A DNA stretch of 64,000 bases from Thiemannella venezuelensis (GTDB lineage Bacteria; Actinomycetota; Actinomycetes; Streptosporangiales; Streptosporangiaceae): the NCBI RefSeq assembly GCF_014203605.1, contig NZ_JACHJJ010000003.1, positions 1 through 64,000 on the forward strand, read 5' to 3'. Within the stretch, counting starts at the first letter, position 1, and each line of letters opens with the position of its first letter. The notes below the pieces were generated by a model, which did no database searches, was not told where the DNA came from, and saw nothing but the letters and a program-made list of their open reading frames with translations. The position numbers and the translations under genes were made by a program. Shown here piece after piece: positions 12,831-20,780 of this stretch.

Positions 12831-13723
12831 GGTCTTTCCTCCTGCTGTGTGTTCCCGAACTGCTCGGCCACAGCGACCACGTACTGGCCGTAGGCGGAGG
12901 TGCCGAGGGCGGCGCCGAGCCGGTGGCAGTCGTCGGCGCCGATGTAGCCCATGCGCAGGGCGATCTCCTCCAGGCAGGCGATCCGCACGCCCTGCCGCTG
13001 TTCGAGGAGCTGAACGTACTGCGAGGCCTGGAGCAGGGACTCCGGCGTGCCCGCGTCCAGCCAGGCGAAGCCGCGGCCCAGGCCGACCAGCTTCGCCTTG
13101 CCGCGTTCCAGGTAGACGCGGTTGACGTCGGTGATCTCCAGCTCGCCGCGGGCGGACGGGGTGAGGTTCTTGGCGATGTCCACGGCGTCCCCGTCGTAGA
13201 GGTAGAGGCCGACGATCGCCTGGTTGGAGCGGGGGTGGGCGGGTTTCTCCTCGATGGACAGCAGGCGGCCGTCGCGGCCGGCCTCGGCGATGCCGTACCG
13301 GTGGGGGTCGCGGACGGGGTGGCCGAACAGCACGCAGCCGTCCACCTGGCGGCACTCCCGGCGGAGGAGCTCCTGGAAGTTGTGTCCGTGGAAGACGTTG
13401 TCGCCGAGGATGAGCGCGACCGGGCCGCCGCCGATGTGCCCGGCGCCGATGATCAGCGCCTCGGCGATGCCGTTCGGCTCGGGCTGCTCGGCGTACGTGA
13501 CGGACAGGCCGAGGTGGGAGCCGTCGCCGAGCAGCCTTTCGAGCTGCGGCAGGTCCGCGGGCGTGGTGATGATCAGGATGTCCCGGATCCCGGCCAGCAT
13601 GAGCACCGAGAGCGGGAAGTACACCAGCGGCTTGTCGTTGACCGGGAGCAGTTGCTTGGAGACGGCGAGCGTGACGGGCAGCAGCCGGGTGCCTCTCCCT
13701 CCGGCGAGCAGGACGCCCTTCAT
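12827..13723 (-). CDS. rmlA: Glucose-1-phosphate thymidylyltransferase
   Basis: A 298-aa nucleotidyltransferase that makes dTDP-glucose, the first step to deoxysugars. LLAGGRGTRLLPVT at the N terminus is the nucleotide-binding loop; EKP (IEEKPAHPRSN) and LDAGTPESLL are family signatures. Length is normal. It starts 16 bases after an ABC permease gene and has AAAGGAG upstream. The sugar genes it feeds lie at 34-41 kb. The 4,6-dehydratase (rmlB type) is not in this window and is expected beyond the left edge or elsewhere in the genome. Confidence 0.96.
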   Translation of the reverse strand: MKGVLLAGGRGTRLLPVTLAVSKQLLPVNDKPLVYFPLSVLMLAGIRDILIITTPADLPQLERLLGDGSHLGLSVTYAEQPEPNGIAEALIIGAGHIGGGPVALILGDNVFHGHNFQELLRRECRQVDGCVLFGHPVRDPHRYGIAEAGRDGRLLSIEEKPAHPRSNQAIVGLYLYDGDAVDIAKNLTPSARGELEITDVNRVYLERGKAKLVGLGRGFAWLDAGTPESLLQASQYVQLLEQRQGVRIACLEEIALRMGYIGADDCHRLGAALGTSAYGQYVVAVAEQFGNTQQEERP

Positions 13724-13739
13724 CCCGTGCGCTCCTTTC

Positions 13740-14879
13740 TCAGACGGTGGTCAGCGCGCGGCGGCGGAACAGGGCCAGGGCGGCGCCCAGCAGCAGGGCG
13801 GCCATCCCGGCCAGTACGGCGAGCTGGGGCAGCACCGCCGTCAGGCCCGTGCCCGGCCGGGCCAGTGTGAGCAGCGCGTCCATCCCCCAGGCGTGCGGGA
13901 ACAGGTGGCCGATGGCGTTGATCACCTCGCCGGACGCCTCGCGCGGCCACAGGCAGCCGCCGAGCATGCCCAGGACCACGCCGAGCGGCGGGCCGATGGC
14001 GGGGGCCTGGTCGGGCGCGTTCAGCAGGGTGCCGACCAGGAGCGCCGCACCGGTGGCGACCAGCGCGAACAGCGCCACGACCGCCGCCACGCCGAGCGGG
14101 TCTCCCCACGTCACGCCGAACACCAGCGCGCTCACCACGACGATCAGCACGGCCTGGGCGAGCGCCACGAGGAAGCGGCTCAGCGCCTCGCCGAGCAGTA
14201 CCGAGGCCCGCCGGACGGGGGCGGTGAGCGCCCTCTGGAGCATGCCGAGCCGGCGGCTCTCGACCAGGGCGGCGGCCACGGCCATGGAGTTGATGAAGGT
14301 GAACAGCAGCAGGTTGGCCGGGGCGGTGTAGGCGAAGCCGCGCGGGTCGGCGGCGCCCGCGGACCCGCCGGTGACGGCCACGCGGCCGGACTCCTCCTGG
14401 GCCTGCCGGACGTACACGGCGGCCTGGGCGGGCGCGGCGCCCGCGGTGACGGCGGCCCTGGTGGCCTCCTGCACGGCGGCCACGCGGCCGACGGCCACGT
14501 CGATGGCGCTGCGGGCGGCCAGGCCGCTGCCGTTGGTCCGGGTGACGACGAGCTGGAGGCGGGCGGGGTCGCCCGGGATGACCAGCCCGGCGGCCAGTTC
14601 GCCGGACCGTACGCCGGAGCGCAGGTCGCCGGCCGACCCCACGCGGGTGATCTCCAGGTCGGGGCGGCGGCCCAGCTCGTCCAGGAGGGCGGCGGTGACG
14701 GGGTCGGAGCCGTGCGCGACCACGCCGACGGGCAGGCGCCCGGTGCCGTTGCCGATGGCCATGCCGACGAACACGATGGACACGAACGGCATGATCACCA
14801 TGAAGAACAGGCCGACCCGGTCGCGGGCGTGCCGCCGCAGGTTGGCGGCCACCAGGGCCAGGACAGGGCGTGGGCTCAC
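13740..14879 (-). CDS. ABC-2 type transporter permease (second of pair)
   Basis: A 379-aa ABC-2 membrane protein. A first transmembrane helix near the N terminus (VGLFFMVIMPFVSIVFVGMA) is followed by a large extracytoplasmic domain and then five or so hydrophobic segments, the last ending at LLLGAALALF. The GTG start overlaps the stop of the companion permease (GTGA). With the ATPase and the other permease it forms a heteromeric exporter, probably exporting the product or giving self-resistance. The translocated compound is not known. Confidence 0.9.
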   Translation of the reverse strand: MSPRPVLALVAANLRRHARDRVGLFFMVIMPFVSIVFVGMAIGNGTGRLPVGVVAHGSDPVTAALLDELGRRPDLEITRVGSAGDLRSGVRSGELAAGLVIPGDPARLQLVVTRTNGSGLAARSAIDVAVGRVAAVQEATRAAVTAGAAPAQAAVYVRQAQEESGRVAVTGGSAGAADPRGFAYTAPANLLLFTFINSMAVAAALVESRRLGMLQRALTAPVRRASVLLGEALSRFLVALAQAVLIVVVSALVFGVTWGDPLGVAAVVALFALVATGAALLVGTLLNAPDQAPAIGPPLGVVLGMLGGCLWPREASGEVINAIGHLFPHAWGMDALLTLARPGTGLTAVLPQLAVLAGMAALLLGAALALFRRRALTTV

Positions 14880-16054
14880 AGCAGCGTTCCCTTCTTCATC
14901 CCGAGCACGGCCAGGCCGCCGGCGACCGTCGTGATCGCGCACAGCACGGCGACGGGACCGGCGACGGCGGCCAGGCCCGCGCCGGAGCCGGCCAGCTCGG
15001 TCAGCGCCGTGGAGGTCCAGCCGTTGGGGGTGAGCAGCGCGGCCGCCTGCAGCACGCCGGGCAGGCTGTGCATCGGCACGAGGCTGCCGCCCAGGAAGGC
15101 CATGACGAACGACACCACCATGATCACTCCGTCGGCCTGGGCGTCGGTCTTCACCCGGCTCGTCACCAGCATCGTGATCGCCGCGGCGGCCAGCACGTGC
15201 GCCAGCAGCACCACGAACACGGCCGGCGGGTCCCCCCACGTCGCCCCGGACACCAGCACGGACGCCGCCCAGGTGACGCACACGCTGACCAGCGCCAGCG
15301 CGAACCCCACCGCGGCCTTGCCCGCGAACGGCACCCACACCGCCAGCGGCCCGGCGCGCATCCGGTCGAGCGTGCCGAGTTTGCGCTCGGTGAGCAGGCC
15401 GCGGAAGGACGCCCCGACCACGAAGAACGCGAACAGCGCCGCCATGCCGGAGCCGTAGTGGACCGACAGATCCACCTTGCCGCCGGACAGCGGGTCGTCC
15501 TCCAGCGCCGGCGACGGTCCCGCCGCGCCGTTGCGCTCCACCATTTCCTTGACCTCGTCGCCGGGCACTCCGGCCTTCAGCACGGCCCGCACCGCCAGGG
15601 TCCTGGCGTCCACCAGCGCCGAGATCCGGTCCACGATCGCCCGCGCCACCACTCCGGCCAGGGGAGACTCCGGCGAGGTCAGGACGGCCACGTCGCCGCC
15701 GCGTCCCTCCCCCACGCTGCGGCTGAACCCGGCGGGGAAGACGATCGCCGCGCCGACCTCGTCGGCGTCCAGAGCCCGCCGCGCCTCCTCCCGGCCCGGC
15801 AGGTCGCGCAGCGTCACGCTGCCCTTCAGCTCCTGCGAGCCCACCACCTCCCGGCGCACGCTCGCGGGGAACTCACCGCCGTCCAGGTCCACGAACCCCA
15901 CCGTGGCCCGCAGCGGCGGATCGTCGCCGCCGAGCGCCACGCTGAACAGCGTGGCCAGCGTGACCGGGACGATCAGCGCGATCACCAGGGCGGTGCCGTC
16001 ACGCAGCCTGGTCCGCAGCTCCAGCGCGCCCACCGCGGCAAGTGCTCTCCACAT
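14876..16054 (-). CDS. ABC-2 type transporter permease (first of pair)
   Basis: A 392-aa membrane protein with the same ABC-2 layout as its neighbour: N-terminal helix (ALVIALIVPVTLATLF), an extracytoplasmic domain to about residue 215, and a C-terminal membrane block beginning with YGSGMAALFAFFVVG. It starts two bases after the ATPase stop. Paralogy with the adjacent permease (both end with a GxAxLG.KKGTLL/LF-like tail and share an SVxLRD/GDLRSG-type outer domain) suggests a duplicated pair working as a heterodimer. Confidence 0.9.
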   Translation of the reverse strand: MWRALAAVGALELRTRLRDGTALVIALIVPVTLATLFSVALGGDDPPLRATVGFVDLDGGEFPASVRREVVGSQELKGSVTLRDLPGREEARRALDADEVGAAIVFPAGFSRSVGEGRGGDVAVLTSPESPLAGVVARAIVDRISALVDARTLAVRAVLKAGVPGDEVKEMVERNGAAGPSPALEDDPLSGGKVDLSVHYGSGMAALFAFFVVGASFRGLLTERKLGTLDRMRAGPLAVWVPFAGKAAVGFALALVSVCVTWAASVLVSGATWGDPPAVFVVLLAHVLAAAAITMLVTSRVKTDAQADGVIMVVSFVMAFLGGSLVPMHSLPGVLQAAALLTPNGWTSTALTELAGSGAGLAAVAGPVAVLCAITTVAGGLAVLGMKKGTLL

Positions 16055-16056
16055 GG

Positions 16057-17073
16057 TCAGTCCCGCAGGGTGGAGCCGGTCAGGTGCAGGAACGTGGCCT
16101 CCAGGTCGGGTTCGATGACCTGGGTGGCCGTCACGGTGGCGCAGCCGTCCACCGCGGTGATGAGCGCGGGCAGCAGGTGGCGTCCGCCCTCGGTGAGCAG
16201 CCGGATCGACGTGGCGCCGGTCATCGCCGCCTCGATCACGCCCTCGACCGCGCGCAGCTTGGCCAGCGCCGTCTCCACGTCGCCGTCCAGTGACAGCTCC
16301 ACCTTGTCGGCGCTGCCGACCAGCGCGATCAGCTCGCGGCGGGTGCCCTCGGCGATGATCCGGCCGTGGTCGATGATCGCCACCCGGTCGCAGACGCGCT
16401 CCACCTCCTCCATGTAGTGGGAGGTGTACAGCAGCGACATGCCCTCTCCGACCAGGTGTTCGACACCGTCCAGGATCGCCTTGCGGCTCTGCGGGTCCAC
16501 GCCCACGGTGGGCTCGTCCAGGATGAGCACGTCGGGCCGGTGCAGGAGCGCGGTGCCGATGTTGATGCGCCGCTTCATGCCTCCCGAGTACGTCTTGACC
16601 CTGCTGTCGGCGCGGCCCATCAGCCCCACCAGGTCGAGCACCTCCTCGATGCGCCCGGCCAGCTCGCGGCGGGGCAGGCCGAACAGGCGGCCGAAGAAGC
16701 GCAGGTTCTCGCGGCCGGTCAGCTCCGGGTAGAGGGCGATCTCCTGCGGGACGTACCCGATCCTGGCCTTGGCGCGCATCGGGTCGGCGGCCAGGTCCAC
16801 GCCGCACACGCGCACGTGGCCGCTGTCGGGGCGGAGCAGGCCCACGAGCATGGAGATCGTGGTGGTCTTGCCCGCGCCGTTGGGGCCGAGCAGCCCGTAC
16901 GCCTCGCCGGGCGCGACGTCGAAGCCGACGTCCTGGACAGCGTGGACGTCGCCGTAGCGCTTGCCCAGGCCGCGGCAGGAGAGGGCGGGCGGGGAGGGCG
17001 CGGGCGCCGGCCCGGGTGGCGTGGAAGGCGCGGGCGGGGTGAAAGGCACGGTCATCGGGTCAGGCGCGGTCAT
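16057..17073 (-). CDS. ABC transporter ATP-binding protein (drug-exporter type)
   Basis: A 338-aa ATPase with Walker A GPNGAGKTT, Q-loop YVPQE, signature YSGGMKRR and Walker B LILDEPTVGVDP. This is the DrrA-like class that pairs with ABC-2 permeases. A Pro-rich N-terminal extension of about 30 residues precedes the domain; an in-frame ATG at 17055 would shorten it by six residues. The start at 17073 overlaps the stop of the beta-helix gene (ATGA). The C-terminal 80 residues form the usual accessory domain of DrrA proteins. Confidence 0.94.
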   Translation of the reverse strand: MTAPDPMTVPFTPPAPSTPPGPAPAPSPPALSCRGLGKRYGDVHAVQDVGFDVAPGEAYGLLGPNGAGKTTTISMLVGLLRPDSGHVRVCGVDLAADPMRAKARIGYVPQEIALYPELTGRENLRFFGRLFGLPRRELAGRIEEVLDLVGLMGRADSRVKTYSGGMKRRINIGTALLHRPDVLILDEPTVGVDPQSRKAILDGVEHLVGEGMSLLYTSHYMEEVERVCDRVAIIDHGRIIAEGTRRELIALVGSADKVELSLDGDVETALAKLRAVEGVIEAAMTGATSIRLLTEGGRHLLPALITAVDGCATVTATQVIEPDLEATFLHLTGSTLRD

Positions 17074-18080
17074 CGGGTCCACCCCCGTGCGTCGGCCGGG
17101 TCTCCCTTGTCGGCGGTGTTGGCGGCGAACACCTGGCGGTCCGGGTCCACGCCGAGCTGGTAGTCCAGCGGGGTGTTGCCGTGCACGCGGTTCCACAGCA
17201 CGTGTGTGTCCAGCACGTCGTCTCCGCCCCAGTCCTTGGAGGAGCCCATGACGAAGGCCGCGCCCATGACCGACTCGCCGCCCGGGTGGTTGCCGTGGAT
17301 GTGGTTGTCCACGACGCTGACCCGCCGGACGCCGATCAGCCCGAGGCCGACGCCGGACATCGGCGGGCCGGCCGCGCCCAGGCCGTCCGGCTCGGCGCCG
17401 GCGGCCAGGCCGTTGCCGTACAGGTCGTTGCCCGCCACCAGGCAGTCGGTGACGCCGCCCGGCGGCTCGCCCTCGTAGACCTGGTTGAGCAGGAGCATGC
17501 CGACCGCGTTGCCGTGGCAGGTGTTGCGCAGCGCCCTGACACCCGAGGAGTTGTCGACGAACACGCCGAACGCGTTGGTGTGGCACTCGTTGCCCGCCAC
17601 CAGGTGGTCGGACAGGGGGCAGAAGCTGAGCGCGGCGCCCGCGTACTGGCTGCCGGAGGCACGGCAGTCCACGATCCGGCACCCGGTGGACTCGCGCAGG
17701 TAGACGCCCCAGACGGCGTTGTCCACGGCCTCGACCCGGCGTACGGTGACGCCGGCGACGGAGTGCGCGTACACGCCCGCCCCGGAGAACCCGCGCACCG
17801 TCAGCTCCTCGATCCGCACCCCCGCCAGGTCGCCGCCGTAGACGGTGACCCCGCTGACCACGTCCTCGGCGGCGTCGTGCAGCCGCGGCACCCCGGACGG
17901 TACGGCCTCGCCGGGCTCCAGCGTCGTCCTGCCCGGGCCCGCGCCGCTGAGGGTCACGCCCGAGTGCCTGATCCACACGCTCTCGGCGAAGACCCCCTCC
18001 GCCAGGGTGACGTGCGCCCCGGGACCCGCCTCGTCCAGCGCACGCTGGACCGACTCTCCCCGCTGGACGGTTCTCCTCAT
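17070..18080 (-). CDS. Right-handed parallel beta-helix (NosD/CASH-type) protein
   Basis: A 336-aa protein made of repeated short strands with Asn and Gly at turns (for example VTVRRVEAVDNAVWGVYL, DCLVAGNDLYGNGL, VSVVDNHIHGN), typical of parallel beta-helix or pectate-lyase-like folds. No signal peptide or lipobox is seen at the N terminus (MRRTVQRGESVQ), so it appears cytoplasmic. It is coupled by 4-nt overlaps to the ABC ATPase downstream and an AcpS-like gene upstream. In denitrifiers the beta-helix protein NosD works with an ABC ATPase and permease (NosFY), which is a suggestive parallel. A carbohydrate- or polyketide-modifying role is also possible. Confidence 0.8.
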   Translation of the reverse strand: MRRTVQRGESVQRALDEAGPGAHVTLAEGVFAESVWIRHSGVTLSGAGPGRTTLEPGEAVPSGVPRLHDAAEDVVSGVTVYGGDLAGVRIEELTVRGFSGAGVYAHSVAGVTVRRVEAVDNAVWGVYLRESTGCRIVDCRASGSQYAGAALSFCPLSDHLVAGNECHTNAFGVFVDNSSGVRALRNTCHGNAVGMLLLNQVYEGEPPGGVTDCLVAGNDLYGNGLAAGAEPDGLGAAGPPMSGVGLGLIGVRRVSVVDNHIHGNHPGGESVMGAAFVMGSSKDWGGDDVLDTHVLWNRVHGNTPLDYQLGVDPDRQVFAANTADKGDPADARGWTR

Positions 18081-18586
18081 GACGGCACCCCTTCCTCCTC
18101 GACGTAGACGATCGCCAGCGCCACGAACAACCCCTGGCTCTCCCCCCACCGGGCGGCCCCCAGGGGCGTGCCGGCCCCGAGGCGGGTGAGGGCGGCCCGG
18201 GCACTGGCGCCGCGGACGGCGTAGGCGGCCCCGTCGGCCAGGAGCACTCCCGTGGAGGCCGCCAGTTCGGCCGCCGCCTCCTCCAGCAGGGCCGCGGCCC
18301 AGGCGGGCGCCGGATCGGCCAGCGCCTCGAAGTCGTGCCAGGTGAAGCCCTCCGGGCGGACGCCGACGGCCTTGATCAGGCTCTCCTTGACGGAGAACGC
18401 CGCCACGCCGGGCCCCAGCGCCCGCTCGGCCGGGGTGGTGATGTGACGGGTGAACACCTCTCCGCCGCGGGCCGCCGCCCGCGCCAGCCGATCGCGCTCC
18501 ACGATGTCCACCCCCATCAGCACGGCCGGATCCCCCGGACCGGCGGCGGGGGCGGCGGGGAGGACCGCGTGCGCGGGGGTGCTCAT
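18077..18586 (-). CDS. AcpS-like holo-ACP synthase (with metal ligands)
   Basis: A 169-aa AcpS-family protein. MGVDIVERDRL carries the conserved Asp that binds Mg2+, and FSVKESLIKAVG carries the conserved Glu and Lys. It would transfer phosphopantetheine from CoA to an ACP. The region after about residue 120 is poorly conserved compared with AcpS. A second, complementary-looking AcpS homologue without the metal ligands is encoded at 20241-20780 in the same operon. The start overlaps the upstream hydrolase stop (ATGA), and its stop overlaps the beta-helix start. Confidence 0.8.
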   Translation of the reverse strand: MSTPAHAVLPAAPAAGPGDPAVLMGVDIVERDRLARAAARGGEVFTRHITTPAERALGPGVAAFSVKESLIKAVGVRPEGFTWHDFEALADPAPAWAAALLEEAAAELAASTGVLLADGAAYAVRGASARAALTRLGAGTPLGAARWGESQGLFVALAIVYVEEEGVPS

Positions 18587-19365
18587 GTGAGGGCTCCGGC
18601 GCAGCGGGTGACGAAGCGCTCCAGGGCCGCGGTGTATCCCTCGGCGCACTCGACCATGGGGATGTGGCCGCTGTCCTCGACGACCAGGACCTCCGCGTCC
18701 GGGTGGCCGGCCAGCACCTCCAGCCAGGGCGCGACCGGGGTCATCCGGTCGTGGCGGCCCCAGACGTACAGGGAGGGGCAGCGGACGCGCTCCAGCGCGG
18801 GCCTGACCTGGTACCTGCGGGTGGCCTTGATGCTGCGCGCCATGCTCACCATCGCCTCCGGCCGCTCCAGCAGGGCGCCCGCCTCGGCCATGCGCTCGGG
18901 AGCGAAGTGGCTGCGCCCGCTGTGGAACAGCGCGGCCACCATGCGCTCGCCGAAGTCGTCCCCGAAGGGCCGCACGCTGCCGCGCCGGTCGAAGCCCAGC
19001 CCCACGTCGGGGTCGGGGGTGAGGCCGGGGGCGCCGCTCACGACGATCCCCCGCACCCGGTCGGGACGGCGTCCCGCCAGATCGATGGCCACCAGTCCGC
19101 CCAGCGAGTTGGCGCACACCACGGCGTCCTCGACACCGGCGTCGTCGCAGACCCGCAGCAGCGCGTCTCCGAGCCGTTCGATCGACCCGGCGACCTGGCG
19201 GTCGAGGGCGCAGATGGCCTCGTTCGTACGCAGCACCGGCCACCCCTCCGCCGACAACCGAGGGAACGGGTGGTCCCAGATCCAGCCGCCGGCGAACAGC
19301 GCGGACATGAACACCACGGCCGGCCTGCCGTCACCGGGCCGGTACTCGGCGGTGAATTCCAACAT
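18583..19365 (-). CDS. Alpha/beta-hydrolase
   Basis: A 260-aa hydrolase with a visible triad: nucleophile Ser in CANSLGG (about residue 87), Asp in GRHDRMTP and His in DSGHIPM. The oxyanion region is FMSALFAGGW. It may be a thioesterase-like release enzyme for the type II polyketide chain, or a hydrolase acting on a late intermediate; sequence alone does not decide. It starts 27 bases after the SnoaL fusion gene and is coupled to the AcpS-like gene. Confidence 0.88.
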   Translation of the reverse strand: MLEFTAEYRPGDGRPAVVFMSALFAGGWIWDHPFPRLSAEGWPVLRTNEAICALDRQVAGSIERLGDALLRVCDDAGVEDAVVCANSLGGLVAIDLAGRRPDRVRGIVVSGAPGLTPDPDVGLGFDRRGSVRPFGDDFGERMVAALFHSGRSHFAPERMAEAGALLERPEAMVSMARSIKATRRYQVRPALERVRCPSLYVWGRHDRMTPVAPWLEVLAGHPDAEVLVVEDSGHIPMVECAEGYTAALERFVTRCAGALT

Positions 19366-19392
19366 CGGGGTCTCCAGATCGCTGGGCGGGTC

Positions 19393-20244
19393 TCACAGGG
19401 TCGGGGCGTCGCCGGGTGTCCAGCCGCACGGGCAGGCCGCGTCCGCGCCGGTCGCGACGACCGCGGCGCAGTCCGGGCAGCGGGCGTAGTCGCGGGCGCG
19501 GACCGGCCGCCACACGCTGGTGTGGACGCGGGTGCACAGGCCGCTCTTGAAGAAGCGGCGCACGGCGCGCTGGTGGGGGCGGGCGTGGACGGCGCGTACG
19601 GACTCGGGCCGGTCGAAGGCGCTCAGCGTGTACTTGCGGTCGCCGATGTCGAACGTGGTCACGCCGAGGAAACCGCGGGCCGCGCGCAGGGACTTGACGA
19701 TCTCCACGCTGAGCAGGTCCACGTCGGCGGCCTCGGCGTCGTCGCGTACCTCCAGCCAGGTCAGGACGAGCGCGCCGGGGCGCCCGGTGCGACCGGTGGC
19801 GGCGCGGGCGCTCACGCCGAACTCGCGCGTCCCGTCGGACTCGGGCACGAACCGCGCGCCGTAGCCGAGCGCCCCGGCCAGCGCCAGCCGGTCGAAGCCG
19901 CGCCGTACGTGCGCGCCGTCCGCGTCCACGGTCACCAGGTCGGTGCCGCGGACGGTGACGGCGCCGCCCGTGGCGGGGATGCCCAGATAGGTGTCCCGGT
20001 GGTCGGCCGTGAGCGTCCAGGAGGCGACGGCCGCGCCGGCGTCCCCGACCACGCGCTCGACCTCGAAGCGCAGGTTGCGGAAGCGTCCCAGCACGGCGGC
20101 GGCGTACGCGGCCAGCGCCGTGGCGGCCACCGGCCCGCCGGAGTCGGGGTCGGAGAAGGAGGCGACCGCGGCGGCGACGGCCTCGGGCGCACCGTCGCTC
20201 CAGGCCCGCAGGTGCTCCTCCGCGATCTTCCTGGCGTCCGTCAC
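19393..20244 (-). CDS. SnoaL-like domain fused to a second alpha/beta domain and a zinc ribbon
   Basis: A 283-aa protein. Residues 1-125 read as a SnoaL/ketosteroid-isomerase-like fold (EEHLRAWSDGAPEAVAAAV at the start, then a beta-rich part with RGTDLVTVDADGAHVRRG). Residues about 145-225 (GALVLTWLEVRDDAEAADVD, then GFLGVTTFDIGDRKYTL) look like a dimeric ferredoxin-like or antibiotic-monooxygenase-like domain. The C terminus has two Cys pairs (CPDC and CPCG) typical of a zinc ribbon. The order and the role are inferred; cyclisation or isomerisation of the polyketide chain is possible. It overlaps the AcpS-like gene upstream by 4 nt. Confidence 0.72.
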   Translation of the reverse strand: MTDARKIAEEHLRAWSDGAPEAVAAAVASFSDPDSGGPVAATALAAYAAAVLGRFRNLRFEVERVVGDAGAAVASWTLTADHRDTYLGIPATGGAVTVRGTDLVTVDADGAHVRRGFDRLALAGALGYGARFVPESDGTREFGVSARAATGRTGRPGALVLTWLEVRDDAEAADVDLLSVEIVKSLRAARGFLGVTTFDIGDRKYTLSAFDRPESVRAVHARPHQRAVRRFFKSGLCTRVHTSVWRPVRARDYARCPDCAAVVATGADAACPCGWTPGDAPTL

Positions 20245-20780
20245 CGGTCCTCCTCGATCTCGGGAGAGCGGGCAGTGTCCGGGAGGCGGACGGCGGAGCC
20301 GGCCGCGTCCTCCGGGAGTCGGCCGGCGCGGAGGGCGACGGCGAGGGCGCGCTGGGCGGTGTGGCTGAGCGAGACGCGGATGCGGCCCCCGGGGCCGTCG
20401 AGCCCGGCCAGCCGGCCGGTGAGGCGGACGGCCGGGGGGTGCCCGTCGAGGCAGGCGGCATCGCCCCGGCAGGCCGGGGTGGGCTCGGGCAGCACCTCCA
20501 CCTGGCCCAGGCGCTCGGCCGTGGGCGGCACGCCGAGCAGGCGCAGCACCGCGCGCTTGGCGGCCAGCCGCCCCGCCCAGTGCTGGAGGGTGCGCCCGCC
20601 GGCGGACCTGACCCGCTCGGCGGGCGTGAAGACCTCCTCCAGCGGCATCGCTCCGACCAGCGCCTGCGCCCGCGCGAGCCCCGCGTACCCGACGACGGCG
20701 CTCCCCCAGCGGTTCGGCCCGCCTCCGCCCGCGCCGCTTCCCCGGCCGCCGGACGCGCCGCCGCCCGCGCCCGCGCTCAT
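20241..20780 (-). CDS. Degenerate AcpS-like protein lacking metal ligands
   Basis: A 179-aa protein with clear AcpS-like segments: HWAGRLAAKRAVLRLLG matches the helix that in AcpS reads FAxKEAxxKAxG, and VSLSHTAQRALAVAL matches the C-terminal core. The metal-binding Glu is replaced by Arg (AAKRA), and the N-terminal D-x-V-E motif is missing (GYAGLARAQ). A Gly/Ala-rich leader of about 25 residues precedes the domain. Because AcpS active sites form between subunits, it could combine with the AcpS-like protein at 18077, act as a pseudoenzyme, or have a new role. ATG 20780 overlaps the AT stop. Confidence 0.72.
   Translation of the reverse strand: MSAGAGGGASGGRGSGAGGGGPNRWGSAVVGYAGLARAQALVGAMPLEEVFTPAERVRSAGGRTLQHWAGRLAAKRAVLRLLGVPPTAERLGQVEVLPEPTPACRGDAACLDGHPPAVRLTGRLAGLDGPGGRIRVSLSHTAQRALAVALRAGRLPEDAAGSAVRLPDTARSPEIEEDR

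Noticed and set aside
11871-13355. LuxR gene extended upstream to 13355
   Set aside because: The extension overlaps rmlA in another frame; the ATG at 12830 has a strong AGGAGG site and overlaps the rmlA stop.
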